Below are positions 32,617 to 43,768 of a stretch of DNA of 64,000 nucleotides, in pieces (positions within the stretch are counted from its first letter, which is position 1; every line of letters begins with the position of its first letter). The DNA is from Coix lacryma-jobi var. lacryma-jobi. Its lineage: Eukaryota > Streptophyta > Magnoliopsida > Poales > Poaceae. The notes under the pieces are model-generated. The model worked only from the letters and a program-made list of their open reading frames with translations. It was not told the DNA's origin and made no database searches. Made by a program: the position numbers and the translations under genes. Location of the stretch: positions 108,084,660 to 108,148,659 of the forward strand of contig CM019824.1 of NCBI GenBank assembly GCA_009763385.1, read 5' to 3'.

Positions 32617-34623
32617 TGAAGGACCGAGATTGCTAAAGCAAGGCGACCAGAGGGGGGGTGAATGGGAGCTCAAAAATTTCTCTTGAAACTTTGGCCTTTG
32701 TCCCAAAAATCAACACCCAAAAGCTTTGACCAAAACATGATGCCCATAACCCTTGGAAGAGGGTGAATGATCCCTAGGATCACAGCGAGGCATCACAAAG
32801 CAAGAGCGAACCAAAGCGCCAAAAGCACCGACACAAATTCAACCCCTGAAAACCGAGTCCTGAACGTAGATTGAATGCTACATCAAGAAATCTCCAAATA
32901 CCGATGCTAACAAGTAGCAAAGATACCTAGAGAGGTTCCTAGGTCAACTCAAGGGCCAAACGAGAAGTCCGGAAAACAAGCGAAGAAGCCGGGAGAGCAA
33001 ACGCACTAAACCTCAACACTCAGCCAACTCGCAGACTGTCCGGGGTTCAGACCGCGGACTGTCTGCCCAACAACGGACTGTCCGGGCTCACGTGGCGGAC
33101 TATCCGCCGGCCAAAAGATCGAAACAACAACGTTGCTTAACAGTCCCTGGACACTTCCCGGACTGTCCGCGGGTTGCAACGGCAGACTGTTCGCCGGTCA
33201 ACCTGGACACCAACAGCAGAGACTCGCGGCCACTAATCAGGCCAAGTCCCCGACGCGCGGACTATCCGCGGGGTGGGTGGCAGACTGACCGCGACCACCC
33301 AGTGAGGGCGATTTCGGTCGCCCTCAAACCAAATCTTCTCCAAATCGAATCAAATCAAAATCCCTTGATCCCAAACTTGGAGCAAATGATCACGAGGTAG
33401 TTGGGAGACTATCCCCAAGAAATCATCCGCTCAAATCAACTCAATCACCGGGAAATCGAAAGGGAAGGAGTATGAACTGAAAAAGCGCCATGAAAATTGA
33501 ATCGACCTGATCTACTTGTTCGTGAGGGTAGAGATGAATTCCTTTGGTGGAAATGTTCTCCTCACTATAAAGAACAAGTTGATTCAAGTGGATTTCAAAA
33601 AGACGCAGTAGAGAGGGAGATCGAGTGACGGGAAAATCGCAGAGAAATGAAGAACGTGAAGAACAAAGTCAAAACGCGAATTGAGACATCGATCTGCAAC
33701 CGTGTGGCTAACACACGCTACAACAGTGAGATTACAGTCTCACTTCCTCAAAATCTCAAGTACACAGAGGTATGGTTCTTTACGGACCTCAGTTGCTACA
33801 GCAGGGGATTGGGAGAGCAGGAAAACCTAGTAGTCAAAGAGCAAATGACTGAGATAGGATGGGAGGTTGGTGTCTCCCTCTACTTATCCTAATTCTAGTT
33901 CCCACCCTACCCATAACTAATTACAGAGTGAACCAGCTAAACCCTAGGGTTATTCTGGACCAACTCGAAGTAGGTGATGATCCGATGGCCACGCCTGCAC
34001 AACTGGTAGCGTTGCCTCGACGCAACCTCACCGATTGCCGCCACGTGCCACCACCGCTCTGCTCATCCTTTTCCTGGACCTCGCCCCCGGTTTTGTGGCC
34101 CAAACCGGGAAACCAGCCTTCCCGACCATCGGCACCTAGGTTTTGAGGCCCAAACCTGGAAACCGTCCTCAGCCCAAGTTTTGTGGCCCAAACTCAGAAA
34201 CCATCAGCGCCCAGGTTTTGAGGCCCAAACCTGGAAATCGTCCACCGGTGGTTTTTCTGTGGCTCAACCACCAAACCGACGCTGTAGAAGGGATGCACTG
34301 CCCGTGCACCCCGTCCACTGACACATGTCCCTAGGTCCTCGACCCGAGCAACACTGTGCCCCGCAAGTCTCCGCCCATCGCTATCCCAGGCTGTCAGCCA
34401 CCATAGCTAATCCTCAGGCCACCAGTCCCTCAGTCCAAGCCTCACGTCCGCCCTTCACCGCTCCCGGTCCATCGGCACGACACGTCTCTACTTGACCTTC
34501 ACCTTGCCTTGAATCACTGCATCCGTGCTCGACACCTGCACAACACAAGCCAAAAAACATGCGCATTATCCCAGTTGACAATCACTCATCACTCGAGACT
34601 CGTCATACACCCATGTATCCGCA
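32617..34623 (-). repeat. SIRE-D 5' LTR
   Basis: 2007 bp, ends TGAAGGACC and tatccgca. It is closely similar to 24786-26863, with the palindrome array at about 33030-33300 and four minisatellite units at 34085-34250. No gene is present. Confidence 0.9.
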
Positions 34624-34628
34624 GACAT

Positions 34629-35448
34629 TTTATCCCCAGCTGGGTAGGAATCGATTATAATCGCCATCGCTCCTGGACATTGAGTAATTGACTGTAGATC
34701 ATCGCCCGTAGAACTTGTGGAACTAAATATGGTTATGGTATGGAATATGAAAAGCTATTGATGAAATAGTCACTCTTGCTTGAATAATTAGTCAAGTGCT
34801 TGTTTTAGATCAGGAGCAAACCTAGTAAGGTAGAATTAATTATTAAAAGTGACTACCATCATCTTAAGTTAAGTTTATTTACAAAAAGCTTTCGTGCAAA
34901 AGGGTATGTACAAGCCAACCCCACATATAGCCTACATGATCCTTGGTGTCTCATTATTTCTGGTTTATGACGGGTAAATCTAGCTGAGTACCTTCTCGTA
35001 CTCAGGGTTTTATTCCCTTGTTGTTGCAGATGGCCAGTGCTTCTATGGCTACTGTGAGAACTGCCTGTACCCGGTTACGGGAGATGACTAGACCAGGGGC
35101 ATGGTCACCACTTATCTTATCTGATGCTTTTGTGGACCTAATCAGACTGATGGCACTATATTAAGAACATTCTGAACTTATGTTGAAAACTATGTTGCTT
35201 CCGCTACCGTTCAAACTATGGTTTATAATATTATTTCGTACTCCGAGGTATTTGAACTATGTGCAACTGTGATGTAACTTGTGGGCATGTTCGCTGAACT
35301 AGTATGATCTTGGCTGAATGTTGAAATGATTTGAAATCCTTCGAGATTTCCGGACCACCGGGTTTGTACGAGCTTAAGTACTTGATGATCTTTGCGATAA
35401 GCGGAGGTCTCGGTCTTAATCTGGTGCAAATTGGTCGGTTCTGTTATA
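34629..35448 (+). repeat. Tekay-2 5' LTR, right part
   Basis: Continues the LTR after SIRE-D and ends GGTTCTGTTATA; the 3' LTR ends TTCTGTTACA at 58079. At 35014-35030 a pyrimidine-rich run ends ttgttgcag, a splice-acceptor-like site, directly before an ATG. The matching place in Tekay-1 LTRs (about 1499-1509) has the same ttgttgcag. Confidence 0.88.
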
Positions 35449-35450
35449 GC

Positions 35451-35462
35451 TGGCATCGGAGC
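35451..35462 (+). other. Tekay-2 primer binding site
   Basis: TGGCATCGGAGC, two bases after the LTR. It differs at two positions from the usual initiator tRNA-Met match. The leader from here to 36177 has no open frame of interest. Confidence 0.8.
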
Positions 35463-36177
35463 TTAGTTCAGTGTTACTGTTCATAAGTGTATTTGAAAAT
35501 AGTATTTTCACAAGAATAAAGTCATATTTGTCAACCTATAGTTATAGTAGGATTTGGAAACCTTTAGAATAAAAACTAAGGTGTGTCAGTGATCAAGTCC
35601 TTATGCTCAGTAGGATCTTAGGTGGCTATTGAAGTACTAACTTGGCGGTCGTGCATCATGTTTAAATTCTGTTGTTTACTGTCGTCCATACGGCAAGGGT
35701 TAAATTGTATGGGTGCTATTCTTCGGTATAGTAATGTATGGATCAATTTACCTTTACGCCAAGGTAATAAGTGAGTTGTGAGGGCATGATTGGACAACCG
35801 CCAATCTAGGGGAGTGATAGATTAGTACCGGAATGTATACCGTTACACACGGGTATATGTGAAAGTATTTGATTGTGGGAGTATTCTATTCGATGGGTGC
35901 ATATACTACTTACGTGTATACTGGGTGTGCACCTAAGTTAGTATTAGAGTTAATTTCAGCAATGCGTAATATTCATACTGTGGGCATGGCTGAAATGATT
36001 TTCTGCAGGTTCGCTAACTTGCGAACGTATAGTACGATTAGTTAACGCTATGAGTGAACGTTGTATGCCACCATCTAGTCGTTAGATTGTTAGACAGTGA
36101 GGACGTATGTTACGCACATGCATCATGATCATACAATCTTGCATTAATCTTACTTCCTTATGATAAACTTCTTTCAG

Positions 36178-37193
36178 ATGGCCCATACCAAGCGTACCGC
36201 CCGTAAGTCGACTGGAGGCAAGAGGCCTAACTATATGCTGGGACCTTGGACTGCTGAGGGATCGGAGGACTTCCTGGAGGAGTTTGGCATGCCTACCATT
36301 TTGTGGAGAGTGCTGCACTTGGTGGGATACCAGGAAGGCCAGGAGCTGCAATACGACTGGCATCGTGTGCAGTTTTCAGATGACCACTACATGTACACAG
36401 TTGAGGTGGACGTGCCCAGCCGCGACGCTCAGGACCATGTATGGTGCCGCCGGGTGTTCGCACTGCAGGGTAGGACCCCGTGGGATGGAGCTAACAGGGT
36501 TGCCTATACTGTTCTTCGGGACATTATGGAGGACCACCCGGAGGTGGTTGCGCAGGCCACTACTAGCATCTTCCCTACGGCGGACCCTTACCAGTCAGTG
36601 TGGCGTCAGCCAGGTGCCACTATACTTGAGGCCAGTTCCTTGGAGCGAGAGCATTGTGCGGGACCAGCTGAGAGTGCTATGGTTGCACTCATGGCTACCT
36701 ACGGGTGTTTGTCGCGCAGCTACGATCACCTGGACCATATTCTCAGTGAGGAGATAGCTGCACACCACCAGAGTCGAGAGGACATACCATAGAGATAGAC
36801 CGTCTCACCACAGAGCTAGCTCACATGACTATCGAGAGGGATCAGGCTCGTCAAAGGGAGCAGGATACAACACAGCAACTTAGTGATCAGCAGGGGATGA
36901 CGACTTTCTTGTCCACGATCATGGCTGAGACTGAGGAGTCACTTCGAGGTGTGTGTCTTGAGGGCATACGTGTGACTGAGCAGAACTGGCTTCTTAGGCT
37001 TCAGGTGGGAGACTTGGAGTTACAGCTTCATCACCTCCAGGACTACAATGACTGCTTGCATGAGGAGATCCATCGCCGAGAGAACGAGAGGAACCCTATC
37101 TTTCCTCAGGAGGACCCGGATCCTCGTGCTTCTTCTAGTGGTTCTTCAGATATCTCGAGCGACGATGATGATGATGGTGCCGATAGAGAGTAG
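36178..37193 (+). pseudogene. Tekay-2 leader ORF with histone H3-tail-like N-terminus
   Basis: An extra sense-strand gene between the primer site and gag. The ATG at 36178 follows a splice-acceptor-like run (cttctttcag). After Met, residues 2-17 read AHTKRTARKSTGGKRP, 13 of 16 identical to the start of histone H3; the equivalents of K4, R8, K9, S10, T11 and K14 are all kept. There is no histone fold afterwards. Residues about 20-200 form a globular region, with a YTVEVDV strand and a GRTPWDGANRVAYTVLRDI helix that resemble a double-stranded-RNA-binding fold (weak inference). A one-frame shift near 36785-36795 separates it from a coiled coil (36825-37060) and a Ser/Asp acidic tail ending at 37193. 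I know of no named family. Tekay-1 lacks it. Confidence 0.85.
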
Positions 37194-37538
37194 GCTAGAT
37201 GGTTGTTTAGCGTTTGATGATCTCTTGTCACATGTCTTTTGCGCTTGATCTTTTGTGGTTATCTTGGGATGATGTACGGTTGTGTTGTGAACCTATGTGC
37301 GCGTGGCACAAGACCTTTATAAGTCCCATATGTATGGGCATCCATGGATGTTATGTTGGCTTTTGCATGATATGTGATGAGCACTCTTATTATGTGATGC
37401 TGCGATGTGGATTGAAATTTATTATGCCTCTGTAATTGTTTGGTGAATTCGTTTCTGAATGATTTCCGTTGGCATGGTTTATTGTTCACTGCAATAATGG
37501 CAACATCACCTAATGATCATTGCTATCGATACATGCAG

Positions 37539-38560
37539 ATGACGATGACTCGCATTGGAGCCGGCGGTAGTGGTGGTAATGATGATAATAGAGAGAACCG
37601 CAATCCACCACCTCCTCCACCGGCCACTCCCGAGCAACTCTTCACTCAATTTTTGGGGAGCCAGCGCAATATCGAAGCACTTCTGCGGGAGAATTTGGCG
37701 CATGGCAATCATCGCCCGAAGCCAAATCAGTACAACTCTTTTAAGGATTTTCTGGATACAAAACCACCAGTCTTCAAAGAAGCTATTGAACCTCTGGAAG
37801 CAGAAGAATGACTACATACTATGGAGCAGAAATTTCGGCTACTCAGGCTTACGGAGGAGCTCAAGGCAAAATATGCTGCACATCAGTTGCAAGGACCGGC
37901 CGGAATCTAGTGGAGACATCACCGCACCACCTATCTTGCCCAAACACCTATCACTTGGGGATTGTTCTCGCAAGCTGTTCGAGGACATTATATTCCGACA
38001 GGCTTAACTCAGATGAAAGTGGCAGAGTTTATGAGCTTGATGTAGGGGACTCGATCTATTACCGAGTACCATCATGTGTTCAATTCCTTGTCTTGATACG
38101 CTCCAGACTTTGTGGCCACTGATGCGAAAAAGATAGCTAGTTTCAAGAGAGGGTTGAATACCAAGATGGCAAAATCAGTGGGTACTTCATCTCGTACCGT
38201 CTTCAATGACTTCATCAGTGACTGCTTGATTCAAGAGAATCATAACAATAAGCATGCAGCAGGCAAGGCTCGAAAGAGGACATTGGAATCTAGACCTTCC
38301 CAGCCGAGAGGGTCACCAGCTCAGCGCTTCCAATACCAGCTACCAATGCCTGGAGCCCGTTTTAGGCCGCCTCAGAAGAAAGGTCAGCGTAGTCAACGGT
38401 CGTACAAGATAGCAGCAAACCAAACCCGCGGGGGTCAAGGCAGCTCAACCGTAAGCAAGTCTCTAGTTCGTGGACCATGCTTCAATTGTAACCAAGAGGG
38501 ACATTTTGCGAGATATTACCCGCACCCAAAGAAGCAGCAGGCCAACTACCCCGCACGTCT
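37539..38560 (+). pseudogene. gag: Tekay-2 gag
   Basis: The ATG at 37539 follows acatgcag, another acceptor-like site, suggesting that the leader ORF and gag could be used through alternative splicing. A Gly/Asn and poly-proline N-terminus is followed by the capsid region. Stops in frame are TGA 37809, TAG 37908, TAG 38043 and TGA 38094, with no frameshift. The zinc knuckle (38479-38520) keeps Cys, Cys and His, but the last ligand is Tyr (TAC at 38518), a G-to-A change from TGC that would break zinc binding. Protease follows in the same frame. Confidence 0.88.
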
Positions 38561-39010
38561 GCATAACATGACTGCCGAAGAAGCTCGTGCAGGAGGGCCC
38601 GTGACTGCCGGTATGTGTCTTGTTAACCATCATCCTACAGTTGTTCTGTTTGATACTGGATCATCACATTCTTTCATGAGCAAAGCATTTGCACAAAAGC
38701 ATAACCAAGAAATGTCTGAAATGGATTATGGGTTTCGCATGAGCTCCGTTGGGAGTAGCGTGTTATCTAGAAAGATGGTTTGTAATGCAACCATCGAAAT
38801 TGGAGGGCACAAATTTGGAGTTAATTTAGTGGTTTTACCTGGGCTAAGCATGGATGTAGTCTTAGGGATGAGGTGGATGACCATGCGGAGCACGGTGTTA
38901 GACACTACGAGTAGGACTCTTACCTTATCCGATGGTCGGACGGGTAACAAACTTCGTGTATCTCTTCCCCGAGGTGCCGATTTTGTTGACCTATCTTGTA
39001 CTCTTGCTAT
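38561..39010 (+). pseudogene. pol: Tekay-2 aspartic protease
   Basis: Retropepsin with catalytic Asp-Thr-Gly-Ser at 38652-38663 (LFDTGSSHSF) and the later VLGMRWM stretch near 38860. It is in the same frame as gag and unbroken. The closing sequence leads into the FLDELPGLPP block that starts reverse transcriptase. Confidence 0.9.
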
Positions 39011-39900
39011 TGAAGACCTTTCCAAAATTCCAGTTGTTCGAGATTTCCTGGATGAGTTACCTGGGTTACCACCTAAGAGAGCTGTGGAATTTGTAATTGA
39101 GTTGTTACCAGGGACTGCACCAATCTCTAGGAGACCGTATGGTATGCCACCCAATGAACTAGCAGAACTCAGACCCAAATCAAGGAACTCTTAGAAAAGG
39201 GGTTTATTCAACCTAGTGTGTCAGAATGGGGTTGCCCAGCCCTGTTTGTCAAGAAGAAGGATAAGTCACTGCGCAAGTGTGTGGATTATCGGCCGCTTAA
39301 TGCCGTGACGGTTAAGAACAAGTATTCGTTGCCACGGATAGATATTCTCTTTGACCAGTTGTCCCGAGCCAAGGTGTTTTCCAAGACTGACTTGTGGTCA
39401 GGCTATCATCAGATGAGAATCAGGCCACAGGATATCCCAAAGACCGCTTTCTCGACCAGATGTGGGTTGTATGAGTACCTTGTCATGTCCTTTGGGTTGA
39501 CAAATGCTCCAGCATACTTCATGAGTTTGATGAACTCAGTGTTCATGCCAGAGCTAGATAAGTTTGTGGTAGTATTCATTGATGATATTTTGGTCTATTC
39601 AGAAAACGCAGAGGACCATGCAGAACATCTGAGGATTGTTTTGTCTAGACTTAGGGAGCATCAGCTCTATGCTAAGTTTAGTAAGTGTGAGTTTTGGATC
39701 AAGAAAGTACATTTCCTTGGTCATATCTTGTCTAAATAGGGAATCTCAGTGGACCCCAGTAAGGTACAGGAAGTGATGGATTGGAAAGCTCCTGCATCGG
39801 TTAGTGAGATTCGGAGTTTCTTGGGCTTAGCAGGGTATTATCGCCGATTTATTCCCGATTTCTCCATGATCGCCAAACCTATGACCAGCTTGTTACAAAA
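39011..39900 (+). pseudogene. pol: Tekay-2 reverse transcriptase
   Basis: Conserved blocks are CVDYRPLNAVT near 39280, TAFSTRCGLYEY near 39450 and the catalytic FIDD near 39575. A one-base frameshift near 39171, just before KELLEKGF, and a TAG at 39737-39739 interrupt it. Between these the RT core (39218-39739) is a clean open frame with intact aspartates. Confidence 0.92.
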
Positions 39901-40400
39901 GAACCAAAAATTTGAATGTAAAGAGAAGTGCGAAACCGCTTTCCGTACCTTGCGGAAACTGTTGACCACTGCTCCTGTTTTAGCTCAGCCGGACATCAAG
40001 AAGCCCTTTGATGTCTTTTGCGATGCATCGAAGGTTAGCTTAGGTTGTGTTCTTATGCAAGAAGGTAGGGTAATTGCTTATGCGTCTCGACAATTAAGGA
40101 AGCATGAAGTGAACTATCCTACACATGATTTGGAGTTGGCTGCGGTTGTACACGCTCTAAAATTTTGGAGGCATTATTTGCTTGGTAATATCTGTAATAT
40201 GTACACGGATCACAAAAGTCTCAAGTATATTTTCACTCAGCCAGAGTTGAATATGAGGCAGAGAAGATGGCTTGAATTGATTAAAGATTACAATCTGCAG
40301 GTTCACTACCATCTTGGTAAGGCGAACGTCGTAGCCGATGCTTTGAGTCTGAAATCACATTGTAATGCTATGAAGTTGCTACCAGAAGATGAGTTCAATT
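39901..40400 (+). pseudogene. pol: Tekay-2 RNase H
   Basis: RNase H with FCDASKVSLG near 40018, DLELAAV near 40130 and YTDHKSL near 40202, then HLGKANVVADAL. The frame is open from 39749 to 40543, where a TGA (40541) stands in the linker before integrase. Confidence 0.9.
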
Positions 40401-40582
40401 TAATGCATCCTGCAGTGCTACATGACATAGAGTTACGCAGCATGTTGGTTGATCAAATTTTAGAGAGGCAGAAAACCGATAAGGGGGTTCATCATATCAA
40501 GGAAAGACTAAAAGCTGCGACTGAGCCAATTAAGCATTTTTGAGTTGATGACAATGGAGTTCTATGGTTTGACCAGCGCTTT

Positions 40583-41416
40583 GTGGCACCTAAGGATACA
40601 GAACTCAGAAATCGGATCATGGATGAGGCACATTTATCTAGGCTATCTATTCATCCTGGAAGTGCTAAAATGTATCAAGACTTACGTCCAAGATTTTGGT
40701 GGACTAAGATGAAGAAAGAAATCGCTGCTTATGTAGCTAGGTGTGAAACTTGTTCTCGAGTGAAGGCCATTCACTTGAAACCAGCCAAAATGCTTCAGCC
40801 ATTAGCTATACCCGAGTGGAAGTGGGAAGAAGTAAGCATGGATTTTATCACCGGTTTGCCTACTATGCAAAAAGGGAATGATTCGATTTGGGTAACCGTG
40901 GATCGTCTTACCAATATAGCACATTTCTTACCAGTCAAGACCAACTATAAGGCACCAGATTATGCGGAGATTTACTTGAGTCAGATTGTTCGACTCCATG
41001 GGGTACCGAAGATCATAGTTTCAGATCGAGGACCACAGATCACTGCACCCTTTTGGGAAAAACTGCAAAAAGAATTAGGCACGGAATTGATCCGAATCCC
41101 GTCCTATCATCTGCAAACGTCAAGACAGACTGAAAGAGTAAATCAAGTGTTAGAAGATATGTTAAGAGCCTGTGTAATATCAGCAAAAGGTTCTTGGGAG
41201 AAATGGTTGCCTTTGGCAGAGTTTGCTTACAACAATAGTTACCAAGAGAGTATTCAGATGGCGCCTTTTGAAGCCCTATATGGTAAAAGATGCAGAACAC
41301 CAATAATCTGGGTTGAACCAGGAGAACGCCAATACTATGGAATTGATTTTGTCAAAGAAGCAGAAGAACAAGTTAGAATTATTCAGCAACATATTGCAGC
41401 TGCACAGTCTCGATAG
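40583..41416 (+). pseudogene. pol: Tekay-2 integrase core
   Basis: The HHCC zinc region is visible (His in LSRLSIHPGSAKMY, Cys pair in CETCSRVK). The core has Asp in MDFITGLP, Asp in IVSDRGP and Glu in RQTERVNQ. It is an open frame of 277 codons, with TAG at 41414-41416 and TGA at 41486-41488 marking the boundary with the C-terminal module. It would insert element DNA with a 5-bp duplication, as seen here with GATCA. Confidence 0.92.
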
Positions 41417-41491
41417 AAAAGCTATGCCGATAAAAGTAGAAGGCCACTTGAGTTCAACGTCGTTGACTATGTCTACCTGAAAGTTTGACCC

Positions 41492-41884
41492 ATGAAAGGA
41501 GATAAGCGCTTTGGAGTTAAAAGAAAGTTAGCACCAAGATTTGTGGGGCCCTATAGAATCATAGAAAGGAGGGGAGAAGTAGCTTATCAGCTCCAGTTGC
41601 CAGAGCATTTGAAGGCTATATTCCCTGTATTCCATGTGTCACAACTGAAGAAATGTCTTCGAGTACCTGAAGAAGAAGTGCAACCAGTGAATATCAAGTT
41701 GCAATCAGATCTCACTTACTCCGTAAAGCCGCGACGAGTACTCGATGAAAAAGAAAGAGTAACTCGTGGGAGAATAGTGAAGCAGTACAAGGTATCTTGG
41801 AGTGAGCAAGACGACCGAGATGCCACATGGGAAACAGAAGACTATCTAAAGGAAGTGTATCCACAATTTTATAAGAATGGTTAG
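41492..41884 (+). pseudogene. pol: Tekay-2 integrase C-terminus with chromodomain
   Basis: The GPY/F module (FVGPYRIIERRG, VFHVSQLKKC) is followed by a chromodomain: RVLDEKERVTRGRIVKQYKVSW, then ATWETEDYL and a final helix. The frame is intact to a natural stop. Chromodomains of this class read methylated histone H3 tails, which makes the H3-tail-like leader ORF in the same element notable. Confidence 0.92.
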
Positions 41885-41890
41885 TAACTC

Positions 41891-41926
41891 AAATCTCGGA
41901 TGAGATTTCTTTAAGGAGGGGAGGGT
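41891..41926 (+). other. Tekay-2 stem-loop and polypurine tract
   Basis: AAATCTC (41891-41897) and GAGATTT (41902-41908) form a 7-bp stem with a GGAT loop. The purine tract ttaaggaggggagggt runs to 41926, next to the LTR start TGTAACACC at 41927. Confidence 0.85.
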
Positions 41927-42385
41927 TGTAACACCTAGGTGTTAAGCAAACCTAAAAATGCATAACTTGACAGAGCATGAGCATAGCATCTCATCATTTC
42001 ATGTGCATTTGTGTGTAATGAATGTTTTAAGTCCTTTGTTTAGTAGCATCTAGTATAGCTATGTTTTGCTTTATGTTTCTGACCTAGTGCTTTTAAACCA
42101 AGTTGTAGATCTTGATGAAGGGAACAACTTTGCTTAAAAGCATTTTTCAGAAAAAAGTCTTTTAAATTTATTTAGGCATTAGAAAAATGGGCTAGGAGTA
42201 AATTCTTTTTCTAAGCAGAATTTGGACTTGAGCCTTAAAGGATGATTTGTTCCTTGCAAAACTCTAAGCAACCTTTCTTTTAGGACCTTTTCCTAATTCG
42301 GCTTAGTTTGGGAGTTATGGAGCAGAGAAGAAATAAACAAAAACCTCTTTAGTTTAAACCCTAGCGGACCCACCTGTCGGCCTCC
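41927..42385 (+). repeat. Tekay-2 3' LTR, left part
   Basis: First 459 bases of the 3' LTR, ending at the CCTCC target site (42381-42385) of Tat-C. Compared with 21429-21880 it shows mostly one-base indels in homopolymers. Confidence 0.92.
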
Positions 42386-43768
42386 TGTTGGCGCAGAAAG
42401 TGGCGCACTGCGCCAACCACACGGCAAGCCGGAGAAGCTGGCTTCAATCGTGGGCCGGGTGCTCAGAAGTCCGGTGCGTGCCAGTCAGTTTGACCTGCAA
42501 CTAACAAGGGAGATAACCGGTTAAATACAAAGCTGGAACGTGCCGGGTATGACCAGACAGTTCCAAGATGTACGGCCCTGAAGCCACTGACGACGACATA
42601 TAGCTATGAAAGCTATCTGCCAACAGGTTTTAAAGGTTATTCGGCATATGAACAGAGTTATGTGAATAACAGGTTGCCGAACACGTTTGCATGAGAATCG
42701 TACTTGCATGATGTATTAGTATAAGTTAACACTGACCAATCTCGATTGTACAACCGAGTTGGGATCCATGGAAGATTGAACACACAAGCTAAGCATGACT
42801 AAGCTAATCCAAGGCCTGCGCCTGCCGCACGACACCTAGCCTGTCATAGATCAAACACACTTAACGTGCATGAACCCTCACCACGTGGCAATCCAGATAC
42901 GATCCGTTCGGCTATTACGAACAATAGATCTACTGCATAACAGACCTTTCAATAATAAACGTGGAAGGACAGAGCAGATCTATAAAGATGGAGCCGACCC
43001 GAACGGTATCTAGACTGGGCAAAAGTGTTATGATGAGATAACATAACAAAACATATAACACAAGGTAACTTAATGAATCTATCAGATTGCCAAATCTAAC
43101 AGAGCCATAACTATTTTTACTCATGACTCAATCCGCCGCACGATACAAGGCATAAGCAAAAACCTCCCGTCATAAGCTTAAATCCGCCGCACGATACTAA
43201 GCTTAACGTACGAGACTACTTGCACCATATCTAAATCCGCCGCACGATACTAGACATGATAGCAAGGTTGCCGGAACTTACGGGGTCGACGGATCGATGC
43301 CCCTCTCGAAGAACACGACGACACGACATTGACTCGAAGACGGCACGGGGCCGGGGTTGGTTGTATTGATTGTGAACAGATTTACAATAGTCTCAGGGTC
43401 TATATTTATACCCTGGTATCCTACGAGTCCTAGGAGGACACGATTACAACGACAAAATAGGAAACTTATCTAAAATATGATGCCTTTTGCTCCAAGCTCC
43501 CTTAATAACCGGCACGCGCTAAAATGACGAGATCCCCATCGCTAAATCTTCTTGACATGCCGTATTCGTCGCAAACCGTCTTGGCTTGAGATAACCGACC
43601 GTAGCGTTACTTGCCGAATCTGCTCGCCGTTGACTAATCGCTTCCACAGCCTTGCCGAATACATTGAGTTAGCCGACCGCGCTCGCTGTCTGCCGAATCC
43701 TTCAAGCGGCGGCGTTCGCCGAATAGTGACGGTCCACTTGTCATGGTGCGAAAACTTAGTGTTTAACA
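42386..43768 (-). repeat. Tat-C 3' LTR
   Basis: 1383 bp, ends TGTTGGCGC and GTTTAACA. It contains three or four copies of ccgccgcacgatac (43129-43250). The minus-strand polypurine tract is the reverse complement of 43769-43784 (TTAGGGGGCATG). Confidence 0.92.

Larger units (their letters stand above)
24786..34623 (-). mobile_element. SIRE-D: Ty1/copia element lacking protease and integrase core
   Basis: Flanked by GACAT at 24781-24785 and 34624-34628. LTRs are 24786-26863 and 32617-34623. Minus-strand order is 5' LTR, primer site, gag, a short joint, the integrase tail, RT, RNase H, noncoding DNA, polypurine tract and 3' LTR. The RT and RNase H sequence places it in the SIRE group of copia. 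An internal deletion removed protease and most of integrase, making the copy non-autonomous. Confidence 0.93.

Noticed and set aside
36178..36240. A true histone H3 gene or its pseudogene
   Set aside because: Similarity stops after about 17 residues. No histone fold follows, and the ORF sits between the primer site and gag of an intact element structure.
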